Positions 24,898-32,855 of a DNA stretch of 64,000 bases are shown here, in pieces; within the stretch, counting starts at the first letter, position 1, and each line of letters opens with the position of its first letter. The notes under the pieces are model-generated. The model saw only the letters and a list, made by a program, of their open reading frames with translations, made no database searches and was not told where the DNA came from. Origin of the DNA: a virus; IMG/VR virus record IMGVR_UViG_3300031857_013798, positions 62,001 through 126,000 of that record; one strand, given 5' to 3'. The position numbers and the translations under genes are program-made.

Positions 24898-25406
24898 ACG
24901 CATTGTGTATGGTAGCGCATCCAGATGACTGTGTGATATTTGGTTACAGTTATATTCATGCGCACCCTGAGCACAAATGGACCATTGGCTATTTAACGTA
25001 CACTGAGCATGATCCCCGAGGCCAAGAACTTTTGGCGTTTTGGAAACGTCGGGGAATCGACTGTGTGTTTTTGGGCTTTGAAGACCACTGGCATGACAAC
25101 GAGCAAAAAGTATTCACACGCTGGGCTGAAGAATCTGCCGACCGTGCCTGCTGGCACCTTGCTCGTGATTATGATCTAGTGCTCACCCATGACGAACTAG
25201 GAGACTATGGACACATACATCATGTGCTGGTACATCGTGCAGTGCAGTGGCATCCTAGACTGGTAACTTTTGCACGGCCTGGTGAAGGAGTTACACATAC
25301 AATTCCACCTGGCACATACAACTTAGACGAATTGCCCATGCACAAAGAAATTATTGCTAGTTTTCACAGCGAAGAACACCGAAACAGTTACAAGGAAACA
25401 CTATGA
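24894..25406 (+). CDS. PIG-L/LmbE family deacetylase
   Basis: 170 residues, short for the family (about 220). Visible zinc-site motifs: AHPDD near the N-terminus and GHIHHVLVHRAV near residue 105. These enzymes remove acetyl groups from N-acetylglucosamine-type sugars. It overlaps both neighbours by 4 nt in a glycan-type operon (glycosyltransferase, deacetylase, SGNH hydrolase). Confidence 0.8.
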   Translation: MNALCMVAHPDDCVIFGYSYIHAHPEHKWTIGYLTYTEHDPRGQELLAFWKRRGIDCVFLGFEDHWHDNEQKVFTRWAEESADRACWHLARDYDLVLTHDELGDYGHIHHVLVHRAVQWHPRLVTFARPGEGVTHTIPPGTYNLDELPMHKEIIASFHSEEHRNSYKETL

Positions 25407-26218
25407 AATTAATGGTAGCAGGCTGCTCGTTTTCGGCAGTGAGTCAAACTTTGCCAGGCACTGCTTGGAGTGAACGCTTGGCCGAAAAACTAGGTGGCTG
25501 GGAGTTGGTTAACCTAGCACGCCAAGGTTGTTCAAACGGCGGCATCCGTATACAAATAGACGAGATACGCAGACAGCGTCCAGACTTTGCTGTGATTGGT
25601 CCTACCTTCTGGGATCGTATGGAAATACCTGCAAACTCTGTGCCATATGATTGGTCACAGGCACCCAGCGCCGGGGAAAATCCTCCACTAGAACGACACC
25701 TACAAAATAGAAAACTGGGCAATGGCTACAACAGACAAGATGGCATACGCAATGTAAATTATGGTCGGGAGCCATCAAACATGATCTGCGAAACTATTTT
25801 TACTCTTGCAGAAAACTTTGATCATCCGTACAGACAGGGCCGCATTACCAAACAAGCGCAGAACGGCATACGTCACTGGATTGATTCAATCTATGACAAT
25901 GCTTGGAAAAAGCAACAGGACGAGTGGATGATCCGAGAAGGTGTGATTACCATGTTCTTGGATGACATCAAGTTTTTAGTGCTACCCAACTTGCTGTGGC
26001 CATTCGATCCTGACAATCATACCTTATGGCGTGATGCGTTTCCTAAACTTATCCCTGATCACTACATACAATTGGACACAACTAAAAGTCCTCAAGCCAT
26101 ATGTGGCAGTTACCCATTTTCAGGAGACGACCCTGGATATCATTCTGGTCCCGAAGGACAGGAAAAAATTGCTGAAAACTTCTATCAGCACATTTCAACC
26201 CACTTCGTCATCCCATAA
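25403..26218 (+). CDS. SGNH/GDSL-like hydrolase
   Basis: 271 residues. MVAGCSFS (block I Ser near 10), LARQGCSNGGI (block II Gly), DFAVIGPTFWDR (block III-like) and a late GDDPGYHSGPEGQEKIAENF holding the Asp/His pair. SGNH enzymes act as esterases or O-acetyl transferases on glycans. Its 3' end overlaps the minus-strand gene by 24 nt tail to tail. One of five such proteins here. Confidence 0.65.
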   Translation: MKLMVAGCSFSAVSQTLPGTAWSERLAEKLGGWELVNLARQGCSNGGIRIQIDEIRRQRPDFAVIGPTFWDRMEIPANSVPYDWSQAPSAGENPPLERHLQNRKLGNGYNRQDGIRNVNYGREPSNMICETIFTLAENFDHPYRQGRITKQAQNGIRHWIDSIYDNAWKKQQDEWMIREGVITMFLDDIKFLVLPNLLWPFDPDNHTLWRDAFPKLIPDHYIQLDTTKSPQAICGSYPFSGDDPGYHSGPEGQEKIAENFYQHISTHFVIP

Positions 26219-27322
26219 CCAATGGCCACCTTCAATGTGTTGATGCAGTAGATCAGACATTGTGGCTTGAAACTGAATCTGGTAACTGCGCAATCTAGCT
26301 TGGTTGTGATCCAGTATGGCTTGTATGCGTTCATACAACACTTTGGGATTTTCAAAATATGCCAACTGCAATACCTGATGCATGGCCCGTTCAAATCGTA
26401 TGCTGTCCACAGGATGTTCATCGTAGCTTTCGTCAAGGATACTGCTAAATGTTTCAAACCCTAGTTCGCGCATGCGAGCAAGAAATCCTTGTGCGCCAAA
26501 AAACACAAAAATTCTTCTGGCTAACAAACACTTGGTAACTTTTTCACTCCAGAAAAATGTTGTGCCAGTGCCCAGTGTTTCACACACAATGCTGTAATGA
26601 CTGCGTTGATAGATGTTCCAGGGCACATATGGACTGATACTGCGAGTGATGTTGTCCGTGACTTCCCATGCAGGATTTAAGTTTGCACTCACGTAAGGCC
26701 ACTTTAGCGGAGTGTCATAAAAAGTCTGCTGAAATTGATCACAGTTTCTGTCAATCAATTTGCCTTCAAAGCAATCTCTGTAGGTCACAATGCTACGATC
26801 CAACAGCCCAGTTTTGTCCATGGCCATCATCACATAGTCACGGTGCGGTCTACGTGCTCCTAACAGTGCTTCAAACATGTAGGGTTTTTGATCTTGGTAG
26901 GTGTCTTGGTATTCGTTGTGTCGCAAGAGATTGTAAGCCCACCAAGGGCGATACACCATGCAGGATTGATCCAATTCTTCTCCTTGCACAAGACCGCCTA
27001 CTGCCAACACATAACGTTGAATTTTGTTTTTTTCAATCCAGGCACGTATTTCTTTAACACTGTAGTATTCAATGTCACTCAGCAGTACCAAATCAAACTG
27101 ACTGAGATCCATGTCAGCCAGTGCTGGATCATAATCAAACACGCCGGGCTCGTTGCACAGCACACGAAATGCTGCTACAGACCACGGTTGACTCAGCGCC
27201 AGTGCAGGATCGTTGGTAGTTTCAAATCTGCCCAGACCCCAATCAGCTGTGACATCAATACTTTGTGATGCAGGTTGATACACAGGATATCGGAACTTTG
27301 CTGGGTATGTTATTGTGTACAT
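26195..27322 (-). CDS. Glycosyltransferase-like protein, SEK(V/T) family, copy 1
   Basis: 375 residues. The C-terminal part has FFWSEKVTKCLLARRIFVFFGAQGF...LGFETF, a pattern of GT10-like/GT-B enzymes (SEK-x-x...PI) that bind GDP- or UDP-sugars. Residues 1-190 are a separate region with DLSQFDLVLLSDIE and PYMFEALLGARRPHRDYV. It shares the C-terminal signature with proteins at 47375-48376 and 63099-64000. It overlaps the upstream minus gene by 13 nt. Confidence 0.6.
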   Translation of the reverse strand: MYTITYPAKFRYPVYQPASQSIDVTADWGLGRFETTNDPALALSQPWSVAAFRVLCNEPGVFDYDPALADMDLSQFDLVLLSDIEYYSVKEIRAWIEKNKIQRYVLAVGGLVQGEELDQSCMVYRPWWAYNLLRHNEYQDTYQDQKPYMFEALLGARRPHRDYVMMAMDKTGLLDRSIVTYRDCFEGKLIDRNCDQFQQTFYDTPLKWPYVSANLNPAWEVTDNITRSISPYVPWNIYQRSHYSIVCETLGTGTTFFWSEKVTKCLLARRIFVFFGAQGFLARMRELGFETFSSILDESYDEHPVDSIRFERAMHQVLQLAYFENPKVLYERIQAILDHNQARLRSYQIQFQATMSDLLHQHIEGGHWLWDDEVG

Positions 27323-28179
27323 TGCTTCACCATGTGTTGATAATGTTCAAAATTAGGTATGTCCAATGTGTCCCAATCAAGTTGCATGCTTTGACTTAGG
27401 TCCGGCACAGCATCACATACTGCATTGAACTCTTTGGCATTCAATGTAGACAACAGCTCCAATTGATTGTATTCAAAACGTTTCTGAAAAGTGTAGTTGA
27501 TGGGATCACAACATGCTGCCCAGTTTCCTATCAATTCATATTCTGAAAACCATTTGATTATTTCGCCTGTGCCCCAGGGAGGTATTGTGGGCATGCCAGG
27601 AACAGCGTCAATAATAGCGTCCAGCCACAGTTTGTTGGGCCAACGTTGGGCCAGCAGTTTGCGCAATTCAAGCCAGTGTGTGCGCAGTACAGGCACAAGC
27701 TCTGACACAAAACAATGCGGGCTGGCCTCTGGCAATCCAGTAATGCTTTCAAATACCCCATGATAACTGCCGTGCTTGGTGTCAGGTATCACAAGATAAT
27801 TCAGTTGTTCACCATCCCAGCATCTATAAGGTTCAATCATAAAAGTGTCACAGTCATGCATGAGTATGACATCTTCTTCCAACAGGTCTCGGTAGGCCAG
27901 TTTGATTGCTTGTTGTCGCAACCACCAGCCCCGATAGTCATGGTCAAACACCCAGTTGTTGACTTCAGGATAGCGTTGGTATATCACACTGTCATTCATG
28001 TACTTTAGCTGTGAAGTATCAATACCATAGCGTTCAAACACTGGCCATAGTTCATGCTGTGGCACTGGCGAAGCTATTATGGTGTAATCTATGCCCAGTA
28101 AATTATGGTCCCACTGCATGGCAAAACATGCATGTGGCACACGATATCTTGCTAGGAACAATACTCTTGCTACAGTCAT
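27310..28179 (-). CDS. DUF6492-like glycosyltransferase
   Basis: 289 residues on the minus strand. RGWWLRQQAIKLAY followed by EEDVILMHDCDTFMIEPY is the conserved helix and DxD motif of the DUF6492 type; a CWDGEQLNYLVIPD segment follows. Together with the gene after it, it forms a two-gene glycosyl unit. The ATG is about 43 nt after the radical SAM gene's stop (on the minus strand). Confidence 0.65.
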   Translation of the reverse strand: MTVARVLFLARYRVPHACFAMQWDHNLLGIDYTIIASPVPQHELWPVFERYGIDTSQLKYMNDSVIYQRYPEVNNWVFDHDYRGWWLRQQAIKLAYRDLLEEDVILMHDCDTFMIEPYRCWDGEQLNYLVIPDTKHGSYHGVFESITGLPEASPHCFVSELVPVLRTHWLELRKLLAQRWPNKLWLDAIIDAVPGMPTIPPWGTGEIIKWFSEYELIGNWAACCDPINYTFQKRFEYNQLELLSTLNAKEFNAVCDAVPDLSQSMQLDWDTLDIPNFEHYQHMVKQCTQ

Positions 28180-28222
28180 AACAAGTTGACAATTTGATTC
28201 ATGAATTGTTGTAGATCTTTAT

Positions 28223-29269
28223 TCATGTTCGATTACAAGTTACTACACATTGATAAGTTCTGCCAGCCGCAATGCTAGACTCATTCCAGGTTTGTTCCAC
28301 ACGTTCAAACCATTCAAGACAGTGTTCAAGAGGATATTCCAATGCATTGTTTTCTGTTACTAATGGAGCCAGTTCTTGATTGCCGGGATGATTCATGGTA
28401 TGCGGATAAAACCCCAAAAAGCAGCAGGGATAAACAGAGCCGTCGGCAGCTATGTATATTTCTCGATTGCGTTTGTGATGACACTGCATGTCTAGCACAG
28501 GAGTATCTTTGTGATGTGTGATTGTTTTGGCATCGTACCAAGTGATATGACTTTCCAAAAAAGGATGCACTGTTTGATTGGTAAGACCGCCAGGGTCTGG
28601 ACCAATCTTGTGACTGAATGTGCCGTCTCGATTGTATACCGACGTGCGATCTCTTCCATCATAGATATTTTCAAACTTTGCAAAGCCCATTTGGGCAGCC
28701 ATATCTCTGCAGGCCTGTTCCTGATGACGGTTATGATCAAACGGCACAAACCTCCATACAGCTTGTCCACCAGCGTTGATCAGTGCTTGAGCATGTGAAA
28801 TTATTCTATGCCAGTCTGTGTCTTGGCGATACAAATGATGCGTGTCTGCTAGGCCATCAATGGCAAAACCCACTGTAACTTTGGGTAGAGCCAGTCTTGC
28901 CCACCATTCTGGACTGCGCACAGAACCATTGGTATTGATAATAACAGGTACCTGATGCTCTACCAGGTATTCTACTATTTCAACAGCATCACGTGCAGAA
29001 GCAAAATCACCCAGATTTCCATTGAATGCCACACCTCTAAATTCATATATGATTGGCACACGATCTCCAATGGGCGGATCGGGCTGAATTAGTTGTGCTA
29101 AAACGTTAGGAGTTAGAATTTTCTTGAAATCTCCAACACTGAGTTCACACAGCGGATATCCACTATTGTAATCATACCCTCGATAGTTTCTCATGCACAT
29201 GGGGCATCTGGCATTGCATCTAGTGGTCAATTCCACATGCACTTTGCGTATATCATTCAATTTTAGCAT
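28223..29269 (-). CDS. Radical SAM/SPASM protein
   Basis: About 348 residues from ATG at 29269. LTTRCNARCPMCMRN holds the CX3CX2C cluster-binding motif at residues about 15-22; FEFRGVAFNGNLGD and VGFAIDGL follow; C-terminal Cys (MQCHHKRN, GSVYPCCFLGF, HCLEW, YQCVVTC) suggest auxiliary clusters. The start is supported by a TATAAATA element immediately upstream; a longer frame begins at 29326 but would run through that element. The function could be peptide or sugar modification. Confidence 0.75.
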   Translation of the reverse strand: MLKLNDIRKVHVELTTRCNARCPMCMRNYRGYDYNSGYPLCELSVGDFKKILTPNVLAQLIQPDPPIGDRVPIIYEFRGVAFNGNLGDFASARDAVEIVEYLVEHQVPVIINTNGSVRSPEWWARLALPKVTVGFAIDGLADTHHLYRQDTDWHRIISHAQALINAGGQAVWRFVPFDHNRHQEQACRDMAAQMGFAKFENIYDGRDRTSVYNRDGTFSHKIGPDPGGLTNQTVHPFLESHITWYDAKTITHHKDTPVLDMQCHHKRNREIYIAADGSVYPCCFLGFYPHTMNHPGNQELAPLVTENNALEYPLEHCLEWFERVEQTWNESSIAAGRTYQCVVTCNRT

Positions 29270-29273
29270 GCAA

Positions 29274-29301
29274 TATTTATAGACCCACTTAATGATAAAT
29301 A
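29274..29301. promoter_or_regulatory. Back-to-back late promoters between divergent genes
   Basis: On the minus strand TATAAATA runs 29281 to 29274, with the last A 5 nt before the ATG at 29269. On the plus strand ATAAATA is at 29295-29301, with the last A 6 nt before ATG 29307. Only 37 bp separate the two start codons, so both transcripts should begin at or within 1-2 nt of their start codon. Confidence 0.65.
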
Positions 29302-29306
29302 TCTTT

Positions 29307-29591
29307 ATGAACAAAAAGTTTGTCAAGGTAATTTGCGAAGTTTATTGCCAAGGTTGGACTGACCCTCCAACCTACCGAGCTTATGTCAATAATGAATTGT
29401 TTACCGAACGCACCTGGGTTTGGCGTGATCAGCATTTGGAAGAGTCTTTTCAAATTGCCGCAGAACCAGGTAAGTACAAGTTGCGCTATGAATTATTGCC
29501 TGGAACATTAGCGTCAATACAGCAGCTGAATTGGCGTGTGGTTGATGGCCCGGGCATGATAGACAGCGGCGGCGAGTTGGAAATACTATAA
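29307..29591 (+). CDS. Small conserved phage protein
   Basis: 94 residues; ATG 29307 is preferred over 29292 because a late promoter lies between them. Aromatic-rich, beta-like: CEVYCQGWTDPPTYRAYVNN, RYELLPG, WRVVDGPGMIDSGGEL. I recall it as a conserved unknown in cyanophages. Its stop overlaps the next ATG (TAATG). Confidence 0.6.
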   Translation: MNKKFVKVICEVYCQGWTDPPTYRAYVNNELFTERTWVWRDQHLEESFQIAAEPGKYKLRYELLPGTLASIQQLNWRVVDGPGMIDSGGELEIL

Positions 29592-29803
29592 TGAAAATTC
29601 AAGAAATCATGGAAAATGCGTCAGTGGGCGGCACCAGTGCTGGTAGTATAGCACCTGTGAGCCAGGCCTTAGGCATGGTGTCAAGATCAGGCGGATCCTT
29701 GTTGAGTGGTAAATATACAACTGATCCTACGCCTAACACGCCCAAGGAATACAAAAGGAATAAGAATGTTAGCGGACGCTTTAAAAACACTCCTGGCAAC
29801 TGA
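29591..29803 (+). CDS. Short protein with capsid-targeting-like N-terminus
   Basis: 70 residues: MKIQEIMENASVGG start (compare the T4 style M-K-x-x-x-E-[FI]-x-E-A), then a Gly/Ser-rich segment and a basic, disordered tail (PKEYKRNKNVSGRFKN). Probably carried in the head. Overlaps the Dps-like gene by 38 nt. Confidence 0.55.
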   Translation: MKIQEIMENASVGGTSAGSIAPVSQALGMVSRSGGSLLSGKYTTDPTPNTPKEYKRNKNVSGRFKNTPGN

Positions 29804-30206
29804 GGAGGCTTTTGCTCTCAAAGCCAAACAGTTCCACTGGAACGTTGAAGGCCCAGACTTTGGCCAGCTTCACGCTTTCTTTGACGCAATCCATGACGAT
29901 GTTTATGGTGCTACAGATCCCACAGCAGAATACATACGTGCCCTGGGCGACTATGCTCCTGGTAGTTTTGAACGATTTGTAGAATTAACAAAAATACAGG
30001 GCCAAACAAAAATTCCACGTGCCCGACTCATGCTAGAAGAACTCTTGGCCAACAACGGCCAAATGTTGGATCTTCTCAATCAAGTCTTCCAAGTAGCAAC
30101 TGAAGAAAACCAACAAGGTATTGCTAACTTCATTGCTGAACGCATCGATGCTCATCAAAAGCATGGCTGGATGCTGAGAAGTTACCTGAAAGAAGAAAGA
30201 GCATGA
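29766..30206 (+). CDS. Dps-like ferritin
   Basis: 146 residues from ATG 29766, SD AAAGGA. The Dps signature is visible: KAKQFHWNVEGPDFGQLHAFFDAIHDDVY, with His and Asp ferroxidase ligands, and later a helical bundle ending EERIDAHQKHGWMLRSYL-like. Dps proteins bind iron and protect DNA from oxidation. The context of head-cargo-like genes suggests it might be packaged or made for progeny DNA protection. It overlaps the next gene by 4 nt. Confidence 0.85.
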   Translation: MLADALKTLLATEEAFALKAKQFHWNVEGPDFGQLHAFFDAIHDDVYGATDPTAEYIRALGDYAPGSFERFVELTKIQGQTKIPRARLMLEELLANNGQMLDLLNQVFQVATEENQQGIANFIAERIDAHQKHGWMLRSYLKEERA

Positions 30207-30928
30207 GTTCGGACATTAGATCAATACTGGAACGCCTTGCGGCGGTAGAAGGTAAACTTACGCCAGTAGGCGTCAAGCATGGGCTTAACACACAACAAAA
30301 AGGTGTGCCACAGTTGCCTGCGCTGTTCAAGCCTAAATCAGCCAGTCCTGCGTTGCGTGCCAAAAAAGATCCAGCACATCCAATGGATGGATACATGGTG
30401 GGTGATTCTGTAGAGCCCAGAAAATCCGCACTAGAAGAAGCCATGCAAGAAGTTGAAGAAGATATGTTGAGCAAGGTCAAGAAGGACCTTACACAATATC
30501 TTGATCAGTTGGAACAAAAAGTTCGAGTTGATCGTGAACTCAAAGACAAAGCAGTTGACGCTGTGGAAAAAGGTCAAGCCGAAGAAGAAATTGAAGAAGA
30601 TGACTACGAGTTGACAGATCCCAGCACAGTGCATGGCATCGAGGACAAAGTAGACACTCAGCTAGGCAACCCACAACAGCCTATCAATGACATGTCAGAA
30701 ACATCATCTGCTCCGGTAAAAAGTTACGCCATGGAATATGGTGTTACCTTTGAATGTTATGGCAACGAAAAGGATGGATTTGAACTGCGGCAAGGTAATA
30801 GATCCATGCCCAGCAAATTTAAAAACCTAGACCATGCTGACATGGCAGTAAAGTTGTTTCAAAAACGCAGAGCAATGAAACAACAGGCTCAACAAACAAG
30901 CCAACAAGATTATTTGGATGAACGCTAA
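30203..30928 (+). CDS. Conserved T4-like hypothetical protein
   Basis: 241 residues, highly charged with a coiled-coil-prone middle (residues about 75-135), Lys/Glu-rich. N-terminus MSSDIRSILERLAAVEGKLTP; a final globular segment contains GVTFECYGNEKDGFELRQGNRSMPSKFKNLDHA. A-V-E-G could be a prohead-protease-like site. I recall such proteins next to Dps-like and cargo genes in aquatic T4-like phages. Function unknown. Confidence 0.6.
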   Translation: MSSDIRSILERLAAVEGKLTPVGVKHGLNTQQKGVPQLPALFKPKSASPALRAKKDPAHPMDGYMVGDSVEPRKSALEEAMQEVEEDMLSKVKKDLTQYLDQLEQKVRVDRELKDKAVDAVEKGQAEEEIEEDDYELTDPSTVHGIEDKVDTQLGNPQQPINDMSETSSAPVKSYAMEYGVTFECYGNEKDGFELRQGNRSMPSKFKNLDHADMAVKLFQKRRAMKQQAQQTSQQDYLDER

Positions 30929-30929
30929 A

Positions 30930-32462
30930 ATGATATACACTGATCTAATCAAACCAACTACCACAATCAACGAGCAACAGCTTGACGAAATTAGCCTGGA
31001 CCAGGTTGGTCGAGGCATTGGCGGCCTTGTCGGCGGCATTGGTAAAACAGCAGGCGCTGTGGCAGGTATTCCGCAAGGCCTGGGTCGAGCAATTAAAAAA
31101 GGTTATCGTGGATCAGTAAAAGGCATTGGTGGCGAAGATGATGCTGGCAGCACAGTGCCCGGCGCAGCCTATGGTGACACATCTGGCGCCAAGGCCGGCG
31201 GTAAAGCAGAAATGCCAATTGGATCTAATACGATTAATCCTCGTACCGGCAAGCCCTATGTGCCTAGTGATTTTTCTGGGCCGTCAGGTGGTAGTGCAAC
31301 AGCAACACCTGCACCTGCTGCTTCTGGCGGTGGCGGTGGCGCAGCAGCCACACGAGATGCTGACACAGTCAAAACAGAACTGCGCAATTTAGATGCAGCC
31401 TACAAAACAAGACGCAATGCGCTAAACAAAGAACTTGAAGCACTGTCATCAACACCTGCTGGTGATGCTGGCACAGAACCTACTGCAGAACCCGCAACCG
31501 GTGCATTGGGATCAGCAATTGCAGGAACCCCAACTGGTGGCAAGCCTGAAACAGTCAGCATTGGTGGACAAAAGATTTCTCCAAGCGATCCGTTGTATGC
31601 CAAAATTGCCGCATCACAAGTGATGCAAAACAAACCTCTAGTGCAATCCATTCAAGCTCTTGACGCCAAGCAGTTGGAAATAGTCAAACAGATATTGTCT
31701 AAAAAGGCCGCTGGTGCATTGGAAGAACGTTTGCCTCCTACAGTCGCACCTGTGGTACCAAACAAAAGCAGAATGAGCCAAGCATACGACATGGGCAAAC
31801 AAGCTCTAAAAACCACAGGTTCAGCAATTGCTGCAACACCACGTGCGCTTTCAACTGCTGCTGGTGCCACAAGAGGTGCATTCACTGGAATGTCACAAGC
31901 ATACGCTAAAGGCAAACAAGCTGGTACCAAGTATGTAGGGCAAGGCGAATTGAGCTGGGACGATATACAAGTTGAATTGGCCAATCTGTCAGTAGAAGAT
32001 GCCAAAGCATTGTTGAGTTTTGTAAATCAACTGGGAGTCACAGCAGCAGAGCCTGCTCCAGCACCAGCGCCAGCACCAGGAGCGACAGCACATGAACCAA
32101 GTGATGTTCAAATAGCTAATTTAGTTAGAGATGTTCAGAAAGGACCTGATGAAGTATTATCCAGATTTGCCGCAAGAACAGATTTACATCCAAAAATGAA
32201 AGCAGTTCTTGATGCTGAGATAGCAAAAAGAGCTAGTAGACCACCCGCACCTGCTCCAGCAGACGCCTCTGGCTCAGGAGCAGCCGGCAAGGTTCCTGGA
32301 TACACAGGTCGCAAGGTCAAACTGCCTACAAAGCAAACAAAAACTCTGCCCACAAAGACTAAAAAGAAAAAACTAAGAGAGAAGATTGTTGCAGAAACTT
32401 TGACTTGGAGCAAAAACTTTGATCCAAGCCGCCACCTAATCAAACAAATCCGTCGTACATAA
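30930..32462 (+). CDS. Ala/Gly/Pro-rich virion-cargo-like protein with EQQLDE motif
   Basis: About 510 residues. N-terminal INEQQLDEISLDQVG (compare KEQQLDEFAPLLAAG in the 4110-5501 protein) is followed by a Gly-rich amphipathic region, Ala/Pro/Thr linkers including an AP-rich repeat near 380, and two related 25-residue segments (MSQAYDMGKQALKTTGSAIAA and MSQAYAKGKQAGTKY-like). The C-terminal 60 residues are very basic (KLPTKQTKTLPTKTKKKK). It may be an internal head protein. ATG 30918 is an alternative start. Confidence 0.6.
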   Translation: MIYTDLIKPTTTINEQQLDEISLDQVGRGIGGLVGGIGKTAGAVAGIPQGLGRAIKKGYRGSVKGIGGEDDAGSTVPGAAYGDTSGAKAGGKAEMPIGSNTINPRTGKPYVPSDFSGPSGGSATATPAPAASGGGGGAAATRDADTVKTELRNLDAAYKTRRNALNKELEALSSTPAGDAGTEPTAEPATGALGSAIAGTPTGGKPETVSIGGQKISPSDPLYAKIAASQVMQNKPLVQSIQALDAKQLEIVKQILSKKAAGALEERLPPTVAPVVPNKSRMSQAYDMGKQALKTTGSAIAATPRALSTAAGATRGAFTGMSQAYAKGKQAGTKYVGQGELSWDDIQVELANLSVEDAKALLSFVNQLGVTAAEPAPAPAPAPGATAHEPSDVQIANLVRDVQKGPDEVLSRFAARTDLHPKMKAVLDAEIAKRASRPPAPAPADASGSGAAGKVPGYTGRKVKLPTKQTKTLPTKTKKKKLREKIVAETLTWSKNFDPSRHLIKQIRRT

Positions 32463-32485
32463 GAACTCTGGCCTTAGGACCGAGT

Positions 32486-32529
32486 GGGCGGCTTCTGCCC
32501 GGGTCATTGGATTCGCTACCCAATGATCC
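32486..32529 (+). other. Two tandem RNA-type hairpins in the 132-bp gap
   Basis: First GGGC/GCCC (32486-32489, 32497-32500). Then a 10-bp stem of 32501-32510 with 32520-32529 (one G-U) and a 9-nt loop. No U-run follows, so this is not a classic terminator. It may be a processed RNA end or small RNA. Confidence 0.5.
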
Positions 32530-32547
32530 AAAACGAGCAACCATACA

Positions 32548-32576
32548 TTGACTTTCTTTAAATAAATCTATATACT
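32548..32576 (+). promoter_or_regulatory. Sigma70 promoter for the dsbA-like gene
   Basis: TTGACT (32548-32553), 17-bp spacer, TATACT (32571-32576), followed by a strong SD AGGAGG before ATG 32595. Confidence 0.75.
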
Positions 32577-32594
32577 ATTGTTTTAGGAGGCTCT

Positions 32595-32855
32595 ATGAGC
32601 GGCAAAACATTTAACGGCGAGCAAAAACTCAAACTCACTCAGATCATCAACGAAGGCATGCAAGTCATGCACGAAATTGAAACTCTCAACGGCGGACTTA
32701 CTGACACCATCAAGGCTGTGGCTGAAGAACTGGAAATCAAGCCTGCTGTACTTAAAAAAGCAATCAAGCTGGCACACAAAGCTGAATTTGGCAAAGCCAA
32801 ACAGGATCACGAAACCCTGGAAACTATTTTAGAAACAGTTGGTAAAACTCTTTGA
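32595..32855 (+). CDS. dsbA: DsbA-like dsDNA-binding protein
   Basis: 86 residues, helical and charged: KTFNGEQKLKLTQIINEGMQV, a helix-turn-helix-like centre (KAVAEELEIKPAVLKKAIKLAHK) and an acidic C-terminus (ETLETILETVG). The length and layout fit T4 DsbA (89 residues), which binds DNA near late promoters. It has its own strong host-type promoter and SD. It is coupled to the pentein gene through TTTGA. Confidence 0.7.
   Translation: MSGKTFNGEQKLKLTQIINEGMQVMHEIETLNGGLTDTIKAVAEELEIKPAVLKKAIKLAHKAEFGKAKQDHETLETILETVGKTL

Noticed and set aside
26267-28008. Plus-strand open frames opposite the minus-strand glycosyltransferase genes
   Set aside because: They lie inside clear minus-strand genes, lack ribosome sites and show no family pattern.
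28223-29326. Start at 29326 for the minus-strand radical SAM gene
   Set aside because: It would place the TATAAATA element inside the gene and add a hydrophobic prefix not expected before the LTTRCNARC domain.
32463-32545. tRNA gene in the structured gap
   Set aside because: The hairpins do not give a D-, anticodon- and T-arm set, and no GTTCRA T-loop or 7-bp acceptor stem could be made.
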